Of a stretch of DNA of 64,000 bases, positions 33,538-42,949 are shown piece after piece. Below the pieces are notes generated by a model that had not been told where the DNA came from, searched no databases, and worked only from the letters and a program-made list of their open reading frames with translations. The stretch covers positions 26,440 through 90,439 of the forward strand of contig JALHJL010000011.1 of assembly GCA_022839625.1 (NCBI GenBank), in the 5' to 3' direction. The stretch's first letter is position 1, and every line of letters starts with the position of its first letter. The position numbers and the translations under genes are program-made. Origin of the DNA: Phycisphaerales bacterium (GTDB lineage Bacteria > Planctomycetota > Phycisphaerae > UBA1845 > Fen-1342).

Positions 33538-35609
33538 GGTGGTACTGGAGACGGCTGAGCGCGATGAGCGCCGCTGAGTTGGCGTGGCGGGTCCGCTGCC
33601 GCTTTCAGGACACGGCGGATCGATTTCTGCTTGGTGCGCGGGTCCGCTACGCGCGTCGCCAGGCCGGTCGCGCGCCGGTGCCGCCCAGGGGGGGCTTCGC
33701 GGTAACGCGGGTGCAACTCGGCGGGGAGGGTGACGCCGATGCCGCGCTACAGAAGCGGACGCTGCGAGATCTCTGCGCGCGGGCCGACCAGATCGTTGCC
33801 GGCCGGCTGCCCATCTTCGACCTCAACGACTGCCCGCTGGGGAGCCCGGTCGACTGGAACCGCGACCACAAGCACGGCGTGGCGGCGCCGATGGGCTTTG
33901 CCCCCGCGATCGACTACCGGGATTTCGGCGTCACCGGCGACGCCAAGTTCGTGTGGGAACCGAGCCGGCACCATCAGTTGGTAGTTCTCGGCCGGGCCTA
34001 TCGCGCGTCGGGCAACCTCGAGTACGCGCGCGCCGCGGTCGCGCAGTGGGAGCAGTGGCTCGACCAGTGTCCGTTCGGCCGCGGAATGAACTGGCGCAGC
34101 CCGCTGGAGCTGGCGATCCGACTCATCAACTGGGTGTGGGCGCTGGACCTGATCCGTTCGTCGGGTGTGCTGACCGCACCGCTCTACCGACGGATCGTCG
34201 CCGCCGTCTACCTGCACGCGTGGGAGATTCGGCGCAAGTACTCGCGCGGGTCCTCAGCCAACAACCACCTCATCGGCGAGGCGGCCGGCGTCTTCATCGC
34301 CAGCCGATACTTCCCCGAACTGCCCGGCGCGGAGGAGTGGTCCCGGCGCGCCCACCGGGTTCTGTCCGAGGAGATTCTGCGACAGACTTTCGCGGACGGC
34401 GCCAACCGCGAGCTGGCCCTCGGCTATCACTTGTTCGCGCTCCAGTTCTTCGTCCTGGCCGGGTTGGCCGGGCGCTGGACGGGGTGCGACTTTCCGCCGG
34501 AGTTCTGGGGGCGGCTGCACGGCATGTTCGCGTTCCTTGCCGCGTTGACCGAGGGCGGAAACCAAGTGCCGATGTTCGGGGACAGCGATGACGGGTACGT
34601 GTTGGACCTCGCGGGCGATCCACACGATCCACGTCCGTGGCTGGCGCTGGGCGCAAAGCTGTTCGACGACCCTCGGCTCGCGGGTGGCGGCGGCGAGCCG
34701 CTCCGCAGCCGGGCCTTCGCGGACGCGGGCGTGTATGTGCTGCAAAGCGGGCGCGCCGACTCTCCCGAACGCATCAGCGTGGTGTTCGACTGTGGTCCGC
34801 TGGGCTTTGGCACCATCGCCGCCCACGGCCACGCGGACGCCCTCAGCTTCACGCTGCGGGCCTTCGGTGCGGACATCCTGGTCGATCCCGGCACCTACGA
34901 CTACTTCACATATCCCGCGTGGCGCGATTACTTCCGCAGCACGCGCGCTCACAACACCGTCGTCGTGGACGACACGGACCAGTCGGAGATGCTGGGGCCG
35001 TTCTTGTGGGGCGCCCGCCCGCACGCGCGCTGCCTGACATGGACCGCGAACGAGTGCGGCGGCCAGATCATCGCCGAGCACGACGGCTACACGCGGCTGC
35101 ACGACCCGGTGGTGCACCGGCGTACCGTTCGGCTGGACGGCGTGGCCCGCGAACTGCTTGTAGAAGACGAGCTTGTCGCGGGGGGCGAGCACACGGCGAG
35201 CGTGTGCTTCCATCTGGCGGAGCAGTGCCGCATTGTCCGGCGTGAGGCGAACCGGCTGACCATCGACGCCGGTGCGGGCCGGCTCGTACTGGAGTGCGAC
35301 CCCCGGCTGTCGCTTCAGGTGCTCCACGGCAGCGAGCAGCCGACCGGCGGCTGGGTGAGCCGGGGGTATCACCAGAAGACGCCGAGCTTGACCATTGTCG
35401 GACGGACTTCGCACCGGGGGTCTGTGACGTTACGCACACGCATTGAGTTGGGAGCGGCGCATGGCGAGGTTTCGGCCGACCAAAGCGCCGCCGCAACGGA
35501 AGAGCAGGCCGCGAGCGAGGATGATCTTGCCCGACTACGGCGAGACGAGTTCGCCCCCCAACTGTGCGCGGAAACGAGAAGCGCCGGCACCTTGCCGGAG
35601 GGAGAATGA
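33525..35609 (+). CDS. Heparinase II/III-family protein
   Basis: A 694-residue polysaccharide lyase-like protein. The N-terminal alpha/alpha toroid (about residues 20-370) contains NWRSPLELAIRLINW and SSANNHLIGEAAG. The C-terminal beta-sandwich has GTIAAHGHADALSF with His434 and His436, then DPGTYDYFTYPAWRDYFRST, a typical heparinase II/III-like signature. Members with this layout recur in exosortase-linked exopolysaccharide loci, where they may trim or remodel the polymer. No signal peptide is evident. ATG 33525 overlaps the upstream gene. Confidence 0.88.
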   Translation: MQPIRWYWRRLSAMSAAELAWRVRCRFQDTADRFLLGARVRYARRQAGRAPVPPRGGFAVTRVQLGGEGDADAALQKRTLRDLCARADQIVAGRLPIFDLNDCPLGSPVDWNRDHKHGVAAPMGFAPAIDYRDFGVTGDAKFVWEPSRHHQLVVLGRAYRASGNLEYARAAVAQWEQWLDQCPFGRGMNWRSPLELAIRLINWVWALDLIRSSGVLTAPLYRRIVAAVYLHAWEIRRKYSRGSSANNHLIGEAAGVFIASRYFPELPGAEEWSRRAHRVLSEEILRQTFADGANRELALGYHLFALQFFVLAGLAGRWTGCDFPPEFWGRLHGMFAFLAALTEGGNQVPMFGDSDDGYVLDLAGDPHDPRPWLALGAKLFDDPRLAGGGGEPLRSRAFADAGVYVLQSGRADSPERISVVFDCGPLGFGTIAAHGHADALSFTLRAFGADILVDPGTYDYFTYPAWRDYFRSTRAHNTVVVDDTDQSEMLGPFLWGARPHARCLTWTANECGGQIIAEHDGYTRLHDPVVHRRTVRLDGVARELLVEDELVAGGEHTASVCFHLAEQCRIVRREANRLTIDAGAGRLVLECDPRLSLQVLHGSEQPTGGWVSRGYHQKTPSLTIVGRTSHRGSVTLRTRIELGAAHGEVSADQSAAATEEQAASEDDLARLRRDEFAPQLCAETRSAGTLPEGE

Positions 35610-35612
35610 GAG

Positions 35613-36725
35613 ATGAACAGCACCGCAGGCGTCATTCTGGCAGGGACGCATTGCTGGGAGGATTCGGGGCTGAGTGGTTTGCTGCCGCGGCCGCTGCTGC
35701 CGGTCGCGCATACGCCGCTGATCGGCCACACACTGAGCTGGCTGCGGCACGGCGCGGTGTGTTCGGTGGGCATCTGTGCCAACAGCTCCTCGCGCCTGGT
35801 GCGACACGTGCTGGGCGACGGCACGGCGTTGGGCATGGAGCTAGAGTACTACGAGGATTGGACGCCGCGCGGACCCGCGGGCTGTGTGCGGGACGTCGCG
35901 GAACGCCTGGCGGCCGACCGGCTGGTTATCGTCGAGGGGGCTATTCTGCCGGAGCTCGATCTTCAGGAGGTCCTGCGGACCCACGTGGCCCGAGGGGCGG
36001 CCTTGACGGTCGCAGCCGTCACCGAAGCAGCCCCCGGCCGAGGCGGAAACAACCGGCTCGCCCCAGCGGGCGTGTTCGTGCTGGAGTGCGCGGCATTGCA
36101 CCACGTACCTGAGACGGGCTATCAGGACTTGAAGGAAGGCCTGATTCCCCTCCTGCACGCCCGAGGCGAATTGGTGATCGCGCACTGCGTGCCCGAGCAG
36201 TGCCCGCGCGTCATCGACGAAAGCAGCTACCTGACCGTCAGCGCCCGCGCCCTGGAGCGGTTGTCCCACGGCGGCACGGACCTCGCCGGCTACCGGCGCC
36301 TGGACGCCGGGTTCGTGCACGCTTCGGCCCAACTGTCGCCTGCCGCGCAGTTCGTGGGACCGATCCTGGTCGGGCCGCGTACGACGATCGAAGCTCTGGC
36401 CGTGCTCGTGGGGCCGGTCGCGATCGGGGCCGATTGCACGATCGGCGCCGGCGCGGTTCTGAGCCGTTCGGTCGTCTGGGACGATTGTCATGTTGACGCG
36501 GGGGCCCACGTGGACCAGTGCATCCTTGCGTACGGCGCGCGCGTCGCCGCCGGCCAGGTATGTCACAGTGCCACACGGCTGGCGTCGGACACTCCGCCGG
36601 CTCCGGAGGCGTCGGCAAAGGCTGACCGTACGCGGCGCCGGAGCCGTCGACCGGGCGGCACGCCGACCAAGGTCTGGCCGTCCGGCCGCGACAAGCTCCG
36701 TCAGCCGCTCTCCGAAGCTGTGTGA
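35613..36725 (+). CDS. Nucleotidyltransferase-like/left-handed beta-helix protein
   Basis: A 370-residue protein. The N-terminus GVILAG...LPRPLLPVAHTPLIGHTLSW resembles sugar-nucleotide pyrophosphorylases (GlmU/ManC-like), but the Gly-rich GGxGTR loop is replaced by THCWEDSG, so catalysis may be lost. Hexapeptide repeats follow (about residues 245-320: VGPILVGPRTTIEALAVLVG, IGADCTIGAGAVL), forming a left-handed beta-helix. The tail is basic and low in complexity. It begins three bases after the heparinase gene ends. A regulatory or acyl-carrier role in polymer synthesis is possible; the substrate is unknown. Confidence 0.7.
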   Translation: MNSTAGVILAGTHCWEDSGLSGLLPRPLLPVAHTPLIGHTLSWLRHGAVCSVGICANSSSRLVRHVLGDGTALGMELEYYEDWTPRGPAGCVRDVAERLAADRLVIVEGAILPELDLQEVLRTHVARGAALTVAAVTEAAPGRGGNNRLAPAGVFVLECAALHHVPETGYQDLKEGLIPLLHARGELVIAHCVPEQCPRVIDESSYLTVSARALERLSHGGTDLAGYRRLDAGFVHASAQLSPAAQFVGPILVGPRTTIEALAVLVGPVAIGADCTIGAGAVLSRSVVWDDCHVDAGAHVDQCILAYGARVAAGQVCHSATRLASDTPPAPEASAKADRTRRRSRRPGGTPTKVWPSGRDKLRQPLSEAV

Positions 36726-36743
36726 CGACGAGGTCAAACCGCG

Positions 36744-39035
36744 ATGACTTATAACGAGAATGAGCTTGCGACTCGGGGCGCGATTGCCCCGGTCATGATG
36801 CCGGGGCAGCCGGCCGAGCTGGCCCCGTGGAGTGCGGCACCGCCGCTGGCGGCGGGCGAAACCGCCCCGGCGGAAGGCCGGCCACGGATCTCGCTGGCAG
36901 TCCTGGCCCGCTACAAGTGGAGCATGCTGCTGATCTTCGTGCTGTTGGCGGCACCGACGACGCCGTTGGCCTGGCTCCTCGTGGCCCCGCAATATCGCGC
37001 CCGGGCGATCGTCGAGGTGTCTCCGGTGATTCCGCGCGTGGTCTTCGAGCGGGACGACCGCGGCGTGATTCCGCTGTATCAGCAGTATCTCAGCACCCAG
37101 GTCGAGCTGCTCGCCAGCCCCGCAGTGCTGAAACGCACCGTGGAACAGGAAGAAGTGCGGAATACGAAGTGGTACCAGCAGCCCCCGCGACCGCTGCTGG
37201 GTGGACCATCGAGCGCGGTGGAGCGGCTTGAAAGCGACCTTTCGGTCCGCTCGCAGCGCGGCACGCAGGTGATCGAAGTGCAGTTCGTCGCCGCGGACCC
37301 CAGGGACGCCGCGGTCGTCGTGAATGCCGTGGTCTCGCAGTATGCCCAGTACGCGGCCGAGAGTGCCCGCGCGACCGACGACCAGTTGTACCGCGAGCTG
37401 CTGCGCGAGTTCGACTCGCGGCGCGCCACGATTGAAGGTTTGGCGCGGCAGCGGGCCGATCACCTCCGCGCGATGAACACCGCGCAGCCCGAGCAGCTTC
37501 TGTCCGAGCAGCGCCTGCGGCTGGACCAGTTGGAGACGCAGCGCGAGTCGCTGCGGCGGGAAATCTTGCTGGTCGAGTGGCAGTTGGGCGACGTGGATGC
37601 GGCCTCCTCACCTCCGGCCGAACTGAGCGTCGAGCACGCCCGGTACGAACAGGACACTACCTGGCGCGGGCTGTGGCTCGAGTTGCGGGACGCGCAGGGA
37701 CGGGAGGATGCGGCCCGGTTGCGGCTCGGCGCGGCGCATCCGCGAATGGCCGAGCTGCGCGGCGCGGTCGAGCTCGCCGAGCAGCGAATGCGCGACTACC
37801 AGGCCCTCCTCGACCGCCAGCCGTTGGCGGCCGACGCCGTCGGGCGCGGCCAGACAGTGGCCGCCAGCCCCGAGGCGCTGGCCGAGCAACTGCGGCGGCT
37901 GCGCTTCCAGGACGAGCTCCTGACGCGCGATATCGAGGTTCACCGGGCCGAGGTGGATGCCACGGTCGCCAGCGCCGCCGAACTGGCCAAGCTGGACGAC
38001 GAGCTGCGGCATCAGCGCGAGTTGTTCGAGGCGGTGCGGACCCGGAAGACCCACCGGGAGATCGAGAGCGGAGCGCCCGGCGCGATCAGCGTCCGCGCGA
38101 CCGCCCTGCCGCCTACGAAGCCGAGCAATCAACGGCGCCGCTTCGGGTTGTTGGCGCTGGCCGCTTGCGGATCGCTGGTAGCCGCGTTGGGAACCGGCTA
38201 CGTGCGTGCCAGCACCAGCCGGCGGGTGCAACGGGCGGACGACGTCGAGGCCGCGACGCGGAAACCGATCCTGGGATACCTCCCGTGGGTGCGCGATCCG
38301 AGCAAGATCGGACCGGTCGAACGGGCGCTGCGGTCGGAGGCGGTGCGCATGGTGCGAACCGCCATCCTGGAGCGCATCGCCGGTGAAGATGGCACGCGCC
38401 GGGGCCCGGCGGGGACCGACGGCAGGGTTCTGCTCGTGACGAGCGCGGGATCAGGAGCCGGCAAGACCACGACCGCTCTGCTCCTGGCGCGTAGCCTGGC
38501 GCAGTGTGGGCGCCGGGTGCTGTTGGTGGATGCCGACTTGCGCAACCCGTCGCTGTCGTCCGGTTCTCACATGGCCGGCCGACCGGGGTTGCTCGATGTG
38601 CTGCGGGCACCCGAGGGCAGCCGCGCCATCGTTCGCCTCGAGGGCGACACGCTGGACCTGCTCGCCGCGGGAACCGCGTACCGCGTCGAAGATTCGGAGC
38701 TGCTGACCAACGGCCGGTTCGCAGCCTGTCTCGCACGCTGGCGGGCCGAATACGATCTTGTGATTCTGGACAGCCCACCGTTGCTGGCGGTTGCCGACGC
38801 GCGCATCCTGGCCAACCAGGTCGACGGCTACGTCCTGGTCGTGCGTGACGACCATTGTCAGCGGGCGGATGTGAACAGCGCGCTGGCTTGCCTGAGCGGC
38901 GTGCGCGGCGAGTTCGTAGGGGTCATCTTCATGGGCGCGCCGCGTCACCACGAGTATTACAGTTCAGTGTATTGGGATGACGCGCGCTCCCCGCGCAGCG
39001 CCGCGCTCGCTCCCGAAGTCCCCCCTGCCGAATAA
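36744..39035 (+). CDS. Wzz-type polysaccharide co-polymerase fused to BY-kinase
   Basis: A 763-residue bitopic protein. The Wzz domain has one membrane helix at about residues 55-80, a long periplasmic coiled region (to about 450) and a second helix (about 465-485). The cytoplasmic tyrosine-kinase domain carries Walker A SAGSGAGKTT (Lys574), Walker A' LLVDADLRNP and Walker B VILDSPP. A C-terminal tyrosine cluster (Tyr738, Tyr739, Tyr743) is the expected autophosphorylation site. It controls chain length and export of the polymer, as in Wzc/EpsB systems. Spacing to neighbours is 18 and 10 bases. Confidence 0.9.
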   Translation: MTYNENELATRGAIAPVMMPGQPAELAPWSAAPPLAAGETAPAEGRPRISLAVLARYKWSMLLIFVLLAAPTTPLAWLLVAPQYRARAIVEVSPVIPRVVFERDDRGVIPLYQQYLSTQVELLASPAVLKRTVEQEEVRNTKWYQQPPRPLLGGPSSAVERLESDLSVRSQRGTQVIEVQFVAADPRDAAVVVNAVVSQYAQYAAESARATDDQLYRELLREFDSRRATIEGLARQRADHLRAMNTAQPEQLLSEQRLRLDQLETQRESLRREILLVEWQLGDVDAASSPPAELSVEHARYEQDTTWRGLWLELRDAQGREDAARLRLGAAHPRMAELRGAVELAEQRMRDYQALLDRQPLAADAVGRGQTVAASPEALAEQLRRLRFQDELLTRDIEVHRAEVDATVASAAELAKLDDELRHQRELFEAVRTRKTHREIESGAPGAISVRATALPPTKPSNQRRRFGLLALAACGSLVAALGTGYVRASTSRRVQRADDVEAATRKPILGYLPWVRDPSKIGPVERALRSEAVRMVRTAILERIAGEDGTRRGPAGTDGRVLLVTSAGSGAGKTTTALLLARSLAQCGRRVLLVDADLRNPSLSSGSHMAGRPGLLDVLRAPEGSRAIVRLEGDTLDLLAAGTAYRVEDSELLTNGRFAACLARWRAEYDLVILDSPPLLAVADARILANQVDGYVLVVRDDHCQRADVNSALACLSGVRGEFVGVIFMGAPRHHEYYSSVYWDDARSPRSAALAPEVPPAE

Positions 39036-39045
39036 GGCGCTTGCC

Positions 39046-40929
39046 ATGACCATTCTTCCCGTACTTCTCGATGCGCGGCCGGTCTACCTGCGCCGCCCCG
39101 GGGCACCCCTTTCCCTGCTGCTGGCTCCGCTGGGAACGGGGTTGCTGCTGGACGAGCTGCGCCGCGCGCTGGCCACCCTAAGCGACCAGCCGCCGATGAT
39201 CTGGACCGACTTCGAGCTCACACCCGAGTATCGCGCGCAGCTGGAGGCCGCGGCGCCGCAGTCTGAGCCGGTCGGCCCGGGGCCGCGAACGGCAGCCCTG
39301 CTCAGGCAATGCGAGCTGTCGGATTGGCTGCTGATCGTCGATCCACGCTCCCACCCCGTGCGGGGGCTGAACCTGGCCGCCCTCGAAGGTCGTGGCCGCC
39401 GGTCCCTCTCGGGCCACCACGGCGGACAGGCGCGACACCTCGTCGCGCGCGAACCGGTGCGACACGGCATCAAGGAATACGTGCATTTGGACCCGGAGGG
39501 GCGTGTGCGGCGCGTGCAGCGGTTCTATGACGGCGTGACGTGGTTTCACACGCGCGCTGTCGCCGCCTCGCTCGTGCCGGTCACCATGCTCTGGGAGATC
39601 GTCATTCCCGCGACGCCCGATCTGGTCGCGCTGCGTCGCCTGCTCACAGCGCGTGGCTTCCTCAGCCGGGACCTAGGGTTCGCCGGCGGGACGTTCGACC
39701 TGCGGGAGGAGGAAGGTCTGCGGCAGCTTTGCGAGCAACACGTGCGGCGGGCGGTGACCGGGGTCCGGCCGTCGGATTACGACGCGCCAGCGCCCGACAT
39801 CTGGTGCGGGCCGGGCAGCCGCGTGGCCCCGACGGCACGGCTGCACGGTCCGGTGATTGTCCAATCCGGCGCGACCGTCGAGCCCGACGTTACGATCGTG
39901 GGGCCGGCTCTCATCGGGGCGGGCAGTTGTGTGCAGCGGCGGGCGGTGCTGGCCCAGTGCGTCGTGGCCCCGCGCGCCACGGTTCAGTCGGGGACCACGG
40001 CGCGTCAAGAGCTGCTCTGCGGCAGCGACCTCGGGGCTGCGCACCACTCGCGCGGCGCCGGCAGCGGGCCGGCGAAACCGCAGGCAGAGAGCGCGGCCGG
40101 CCGGCCAATCCCACCGCTGGCGCGCGAGTTGTCGCCCGCGGAGGACGTGGCGAGCGCGCGCTGCGGACCAGGACGCCGCCGGCAGCGGTACATGCGAATC
40201 AAGCGCGTGTGCGAAGGCGCGGTGGCGGCGGTGGCCCTGCTGGTGCTTTCGCCGCTGCTGCTGGTGACGGCGGTGTTGGTGAAGCTCACGTCTCGCGGGC
40301 CAGTGTTCTTCCTGCATGAGCGCGAAGGGCGGGACGGACGAGTATTCCGCTGCTGCAAGTTCCGCACGATGGTGACCGGCGCCCACAGCATGCAACGGGC
40401 CTTGTACGCCCGGAACCAGGTCGACGGCCCCCAATTCAAGCTCGCGAACGACCCGCGCGTGACCTGGCTGGGCGCCTGGCTGCGCACCACGAACATCGAC
40501 GAGCTCCCCCAATTGTGGAACGTCGTCTGCGGCCAGATGAGCTTGATCGGCCCACGCCCCTCGCCCTTCCGCGAGAATCAGATTTGCGTTGCCTGGCGTG
40601 CCGCCCGGCTGTCCGTGCGGCCGGGGATCACCGGCCTGTGGCAGATTTGCCGCCACGAGCGGTCGGCCGGCGATTTCCACCAGTGGATCTTCTACGACAT
40701 CCTGTACGTGCGGCACATGTCGCTGCTGCTGGATCTCAAGATTCTGCTCGCGACGCTCTTCACGTTCGGGGGGCGCTGGAGCGTGCCGCTGCAATGGATG
40801 ATCCCGGCCCAGGCGTGGCGTGACGATCACCAGGCGTTTCTGACGAAGCGCCCGCCGCGATTGGAGCCGCTGCTTCCCGTTAAGGCCGCGTACCCCGACA
40901 CGGCCTCTGCCGGAGTATCCCCCGCATGA
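39046..40929 (+). CDS. Initiating sugar transferase fused to nucleotidyltransferase/beta-helix-like domain
   Basis: A 627-residue protein. Residues 1-240 have a nucleotidyltransferase-like alpha/beta character, about 250-330 are hexapeptide-like (ARLHGPVIVQSGATVEPDVT, VGPALIGAGS), and about 385-600 form a bacterial sugar transferase: a membrane hairpin (VALLVLSPLLLVTAVLV), FRCCKFRTM, NIDELPQLWNVVCGQMSLIGPRP and RPGITGLWQ. The last domain puts the first sugar phosphate on undecaprenyl phosphate. ATG 39046 is ten bases after the kinase gene. The N-terminal fusion, which echoes the protein encoded at 35613-36725, is unusual. Confidence 0.85.
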   Translation: MTILPVLLDARPVYLRRPGAPLSLLLAPLGTGLLLDELRRALATLSDQPPMIWTDFELTPEYRAQLEAAAPQSEPVGPGPRTAALLRQCELSDWLLIVDPRSHPVRGLNLAALEGRGRRSLSGHHGGQARHLVAREPVRHGIKEYVHLDPEGRVRRVQRFYDGVTWFHTRAVAASLVPVTMLWEIVIPATPDLVALRRLLTARGFLSRDLGFAGGTFDLREEEGLRQLCEQHVRRAVTGVRPSDYDAPAPDIWCGPGSRVAPTARLHGPVIVQSGATVEPDVTIVGPALIGAGSCVQRRAVLAQCVVAPRATVQSGTTARQELLCGSDLGAAHHSRGAGSGPAKPQAESAAGRPIPPLARELSPAEDVASARCGPGRRRQRYMRIKRVCEGAVAAVALLVLSPLLLVTAVLVKLTSRGPVFFLHEREGRDGRVFRCCKFRTMVTGAHSMQRALYARNQVDGPQFKLANDPRVTWLGAWLRTTNIDELPQLWNVVCGQMSLIGPRPSPFRENQICVAWRAARLSVRPGITGLWQICRHERSAGDFHQWIFYDILYVRHMSLLLDLKILLATLFTFGGRWSVPLQWMIPAQAWRDDHQAFLTKRPPRLEPLLPVKAAYPDTASAGVSPA

Positions 40930-42089
40930 CCACGTTGATGACGTCTCTTCCGCAACGCGAACAACCGACTTCGTCCCGCCGCCTGCGTGAGCTCCGCGAG
41001 CTGGCCCTGCGCGGCCTGCAACGCATGTACCGTCCGGAGCACGGGCTGTATGCCTTCCGCGCGCGTCGCTGCGACGGCGGCGTGCGCCTGGAAGGTACCA
41101 GCGCGCGGTACAGCGCCATCGTTCTGCTGGCCCTGGCGCGCGAGTCCGAGCCGCAGGCCAAGGCCGCGCTCGGCGGGCGGCCACTGGCGGAGCTGTGCGA
41201 CCGGCTGCTGAACACAGTGCCCGGAACCGACAACCTGGGGGACACGGCGTTGATCCTCTGGGCCGCGCTCGCGTTGCGACACCCCGCGACGGACGCAGCC
41301 GCGGGCCGCGTCGGCGAACTGCTGACGAAGAGCGAAACCCTCCCGACCGTTGAGCTCGCCTGGGCGCTCTCCGCGTTTTGCGAGCCTGGCGCGCCGGAAT
41401 ATGTCGCCCCCTGGCGCGACGAGGCCGCCCGGCGGCTGATGGGGGCTTTCCGGCCGCAGGCGGAGCTCTTTCCGCATCACGTCGGCGGTACGCCAGCCCG
41501 GCTCCGCGGGCACGTGGCGTGCTTCGCGGACCAGGTCTACCCGATCCAGGCGTTGGCGCGCTACGCGGCCATGACGGCCGATCTCGAACCGCTCGACGCT
41601 GCCCGCCGCTGCGCCGACCGGATCTGCCGGTGTCTCGGACCGGGCGGCCAGTGGTGCTGGCACTATGACGTCCGCACGGGCCGCGTCGTCGAGGTGTACC
41701 CGGTCTACTCGGTCCATCAGGACGGCATGGCGCCGATGGCCTTGTTCGCGCTGGCCGAGGCCGGCGGACCTGCGTACGACGACGCGATGCGGCGCGGTCT
41801 GGACTGGCTGTACGCCGTGCCCGAACTGGGCGGCACGTCGTTGATCGAGCCGGCGGCCGACATGATCTGGCGCAAGGTGGCCCGACGCGAGCCGCGCAAG
41901 CTCGTGCGGCGCGCGCAGGCCGTCGCGACCCGCGTTCACCCGCGCCTGCGGTGGCCGGGGATGGACGCCTTGTTCCCGGCGCACGTGATCGACGATGAAT
42001 GCCGGCCCTATCACCTGGGCTGGCTCCTGTATGCCTGGCCGGCGGCGCGGGCCGCGGCGTGGGACCGCGAGGCAGGAGTGCCGTCATGA
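40926..42089 (+). CDS. Predicted alpha/alpha-toroid protein of the EPS locus
   Basis: A 387-residue soluble protein with repeating helical hairpins, e.g. YSAIVLLALARE, DTALILWAALALRH, VELAWALSAFCEPG, HVACFADQVYPIQALARYAA and HQDGMAPMALFALAEAGG, the pattern of (alpha/alpha)6 glycosidase- or lyase-like folds. No catalytic motif is certain. It is ATGA-coupled to the sugar transferase upstream and to wecG downstream, so expression is locked to polymer synthesis. Likely a glycan-processing enzyme; unproven. Confidence 0.6.
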   Translation: MTTLMTSLPQREQPTSSRRLRELRELALRGLQRMYRPEHGLYAFRARRCDGGVRLEGTSARYSAIVLLALARESEPQAKAALGGRPLAELCDRLLNTVPGTDNLGDTALILWAALALRHPATDAAAGRVGELLTKSETLPTVELAWALSAFCEPGAPEYVAPWRDEAARRLMGAFRPQAELFPHHVGGTPARLRGHVACFADQVYPIQALARYAAMTADLEPLDAARRCADRICRCLGPGGQWCWHYDVRTGRVVEVYPVYSVHQDGMAPMALFALAEAGGPAYDDAMRRGLDWLYAVPELGGTSLIEPAADMIWRKVARREPRKLVRRAQAVATRVHPRLRWPGMDALFPAHVIDDECRPYHLGWLLYAWPAARAAAWDREAGVPS

Positions 42090-42901
42090 ACGCCACGGAG
42101 CACCGACAGCGCGTGCGGGTGCTGCAAGTACCCGTCGATGCCGTAAACATGGAACAGGCCGTCTCCGTTGCCGCGGACGCCATCCGCCGGCGCCGGCCGC
42201 TGCTGATCGGCGTCGTGAACGCGGCCAAGATCGTGAACATGCGGCGGGACGCGGCCTTGCGGGACGCGGTCCTGGCGGCCGACTTGATTCTCGCGGACGG
42301 CATGGCCGTCGTGTGGGCGGCGCGCGTGCTCGGGCGGCCTCTGCCCGGGCGGGTGACGGGCATCGACCTGATGCACCGGCTGCTGACCCACGCCGACCGG
42401 CACGGCTGCCGCGTCTATTGCCTGGGCGCGACGGACGCCGTGCTCGAAGAGGTCGTGCGGCGGATCGCGCACGACCATCCGGGTGTCAAGATCGTGGGAC
42501 GGCGGAACGGCTACTTCGCTCCGGCCGAATCCGAAGCGGTGGCCGAGGAAATCGCCGCGGCCCGGCCGGACATCCTGCTGGCGGCAATGAGCTCGCCGAA
42601 GAAGGAAGTATTCCTCGTGCAGTGGGCGCCCCGGATGAACATCCCCGTGTGCCACGGAGTCGGCGGAGCCTTCGACGTGTTGGCCGGTAAGGCCCGGCGG
42701 GCGCCGCAGCTCTGGCAGCGCCTGGGGATGGAGTGGCTCTACCGAGTGGTCCAGGAACCGCGCCGCCTCTGGCGCCGCTACCTGGTCACCAACACGGTCT
42801 TCGCGTGGCTCGTGCTGTGCGAGTTGCTGACGCGGCTGACGGGCGGCGCGCGCGGGCGGGCGGACCAGGCGACCTGCCCGGCCGCGGACGAGCGGGCGTA
42901 A
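42086..42901 (+). CDS. WecG/TagA/CpsF-family glycosyltransferase
   Basis: A 271-residue GT26 enzyme that adds the second sugar to the undecaprenyl-linked intermediate. VVNAAKIVNMRRD, ILADGMAVVWAARVLGRPLPGRVTGIDL, YCLGATDAVLEE and the late GVGGAFDVLAGKARRAPQLWQRLGMEWLYRV are strong family signatures. ATG 42086 overlaps the upstream stop by four bases; the longer frame upstream is not used. A short hydrophobic stretch near the C-terminus may aid membrane association. Confidence 0.93.
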   Translation: MNATEHRQRVRVLQVPVDAVNMEQAVSVAADAIRRRRPLLIGVVNAAKIVNMRRDAALRDAVLAADLILADGMAVVWAARVLGRPLPGRVTGIDLMHRLLTHADRHGCRVYCLGATDAVLEEVVRRIAHDHPGVKIVGRRNGYFAPAESEAVAEEIAAARPDILLAAMSSPKKEVFLVQWAPRMNIPVCHGVGGAFDVLAGKARRAPQLWQRLGMEWLYRVVQEPRRLWRRYLVTNTVFAWLVLCELLTRLTGGARGRADQATCPAADERA

Positions 42902-42949
42902 CGGGCAGCAAGTGGACCAACGCGCCGCCGCGCGCGGCGGGAGGAATAC

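Noticed and set aside
36744..39035. Possibility that this is a ParA/MinD ATPase rather than a BY-kinase
   Set aside because: The two flanking membrane helices, Wzz-type coiled region and C-terminal tyrosine cluster point to a polysaccharide co-polymerase kinase.
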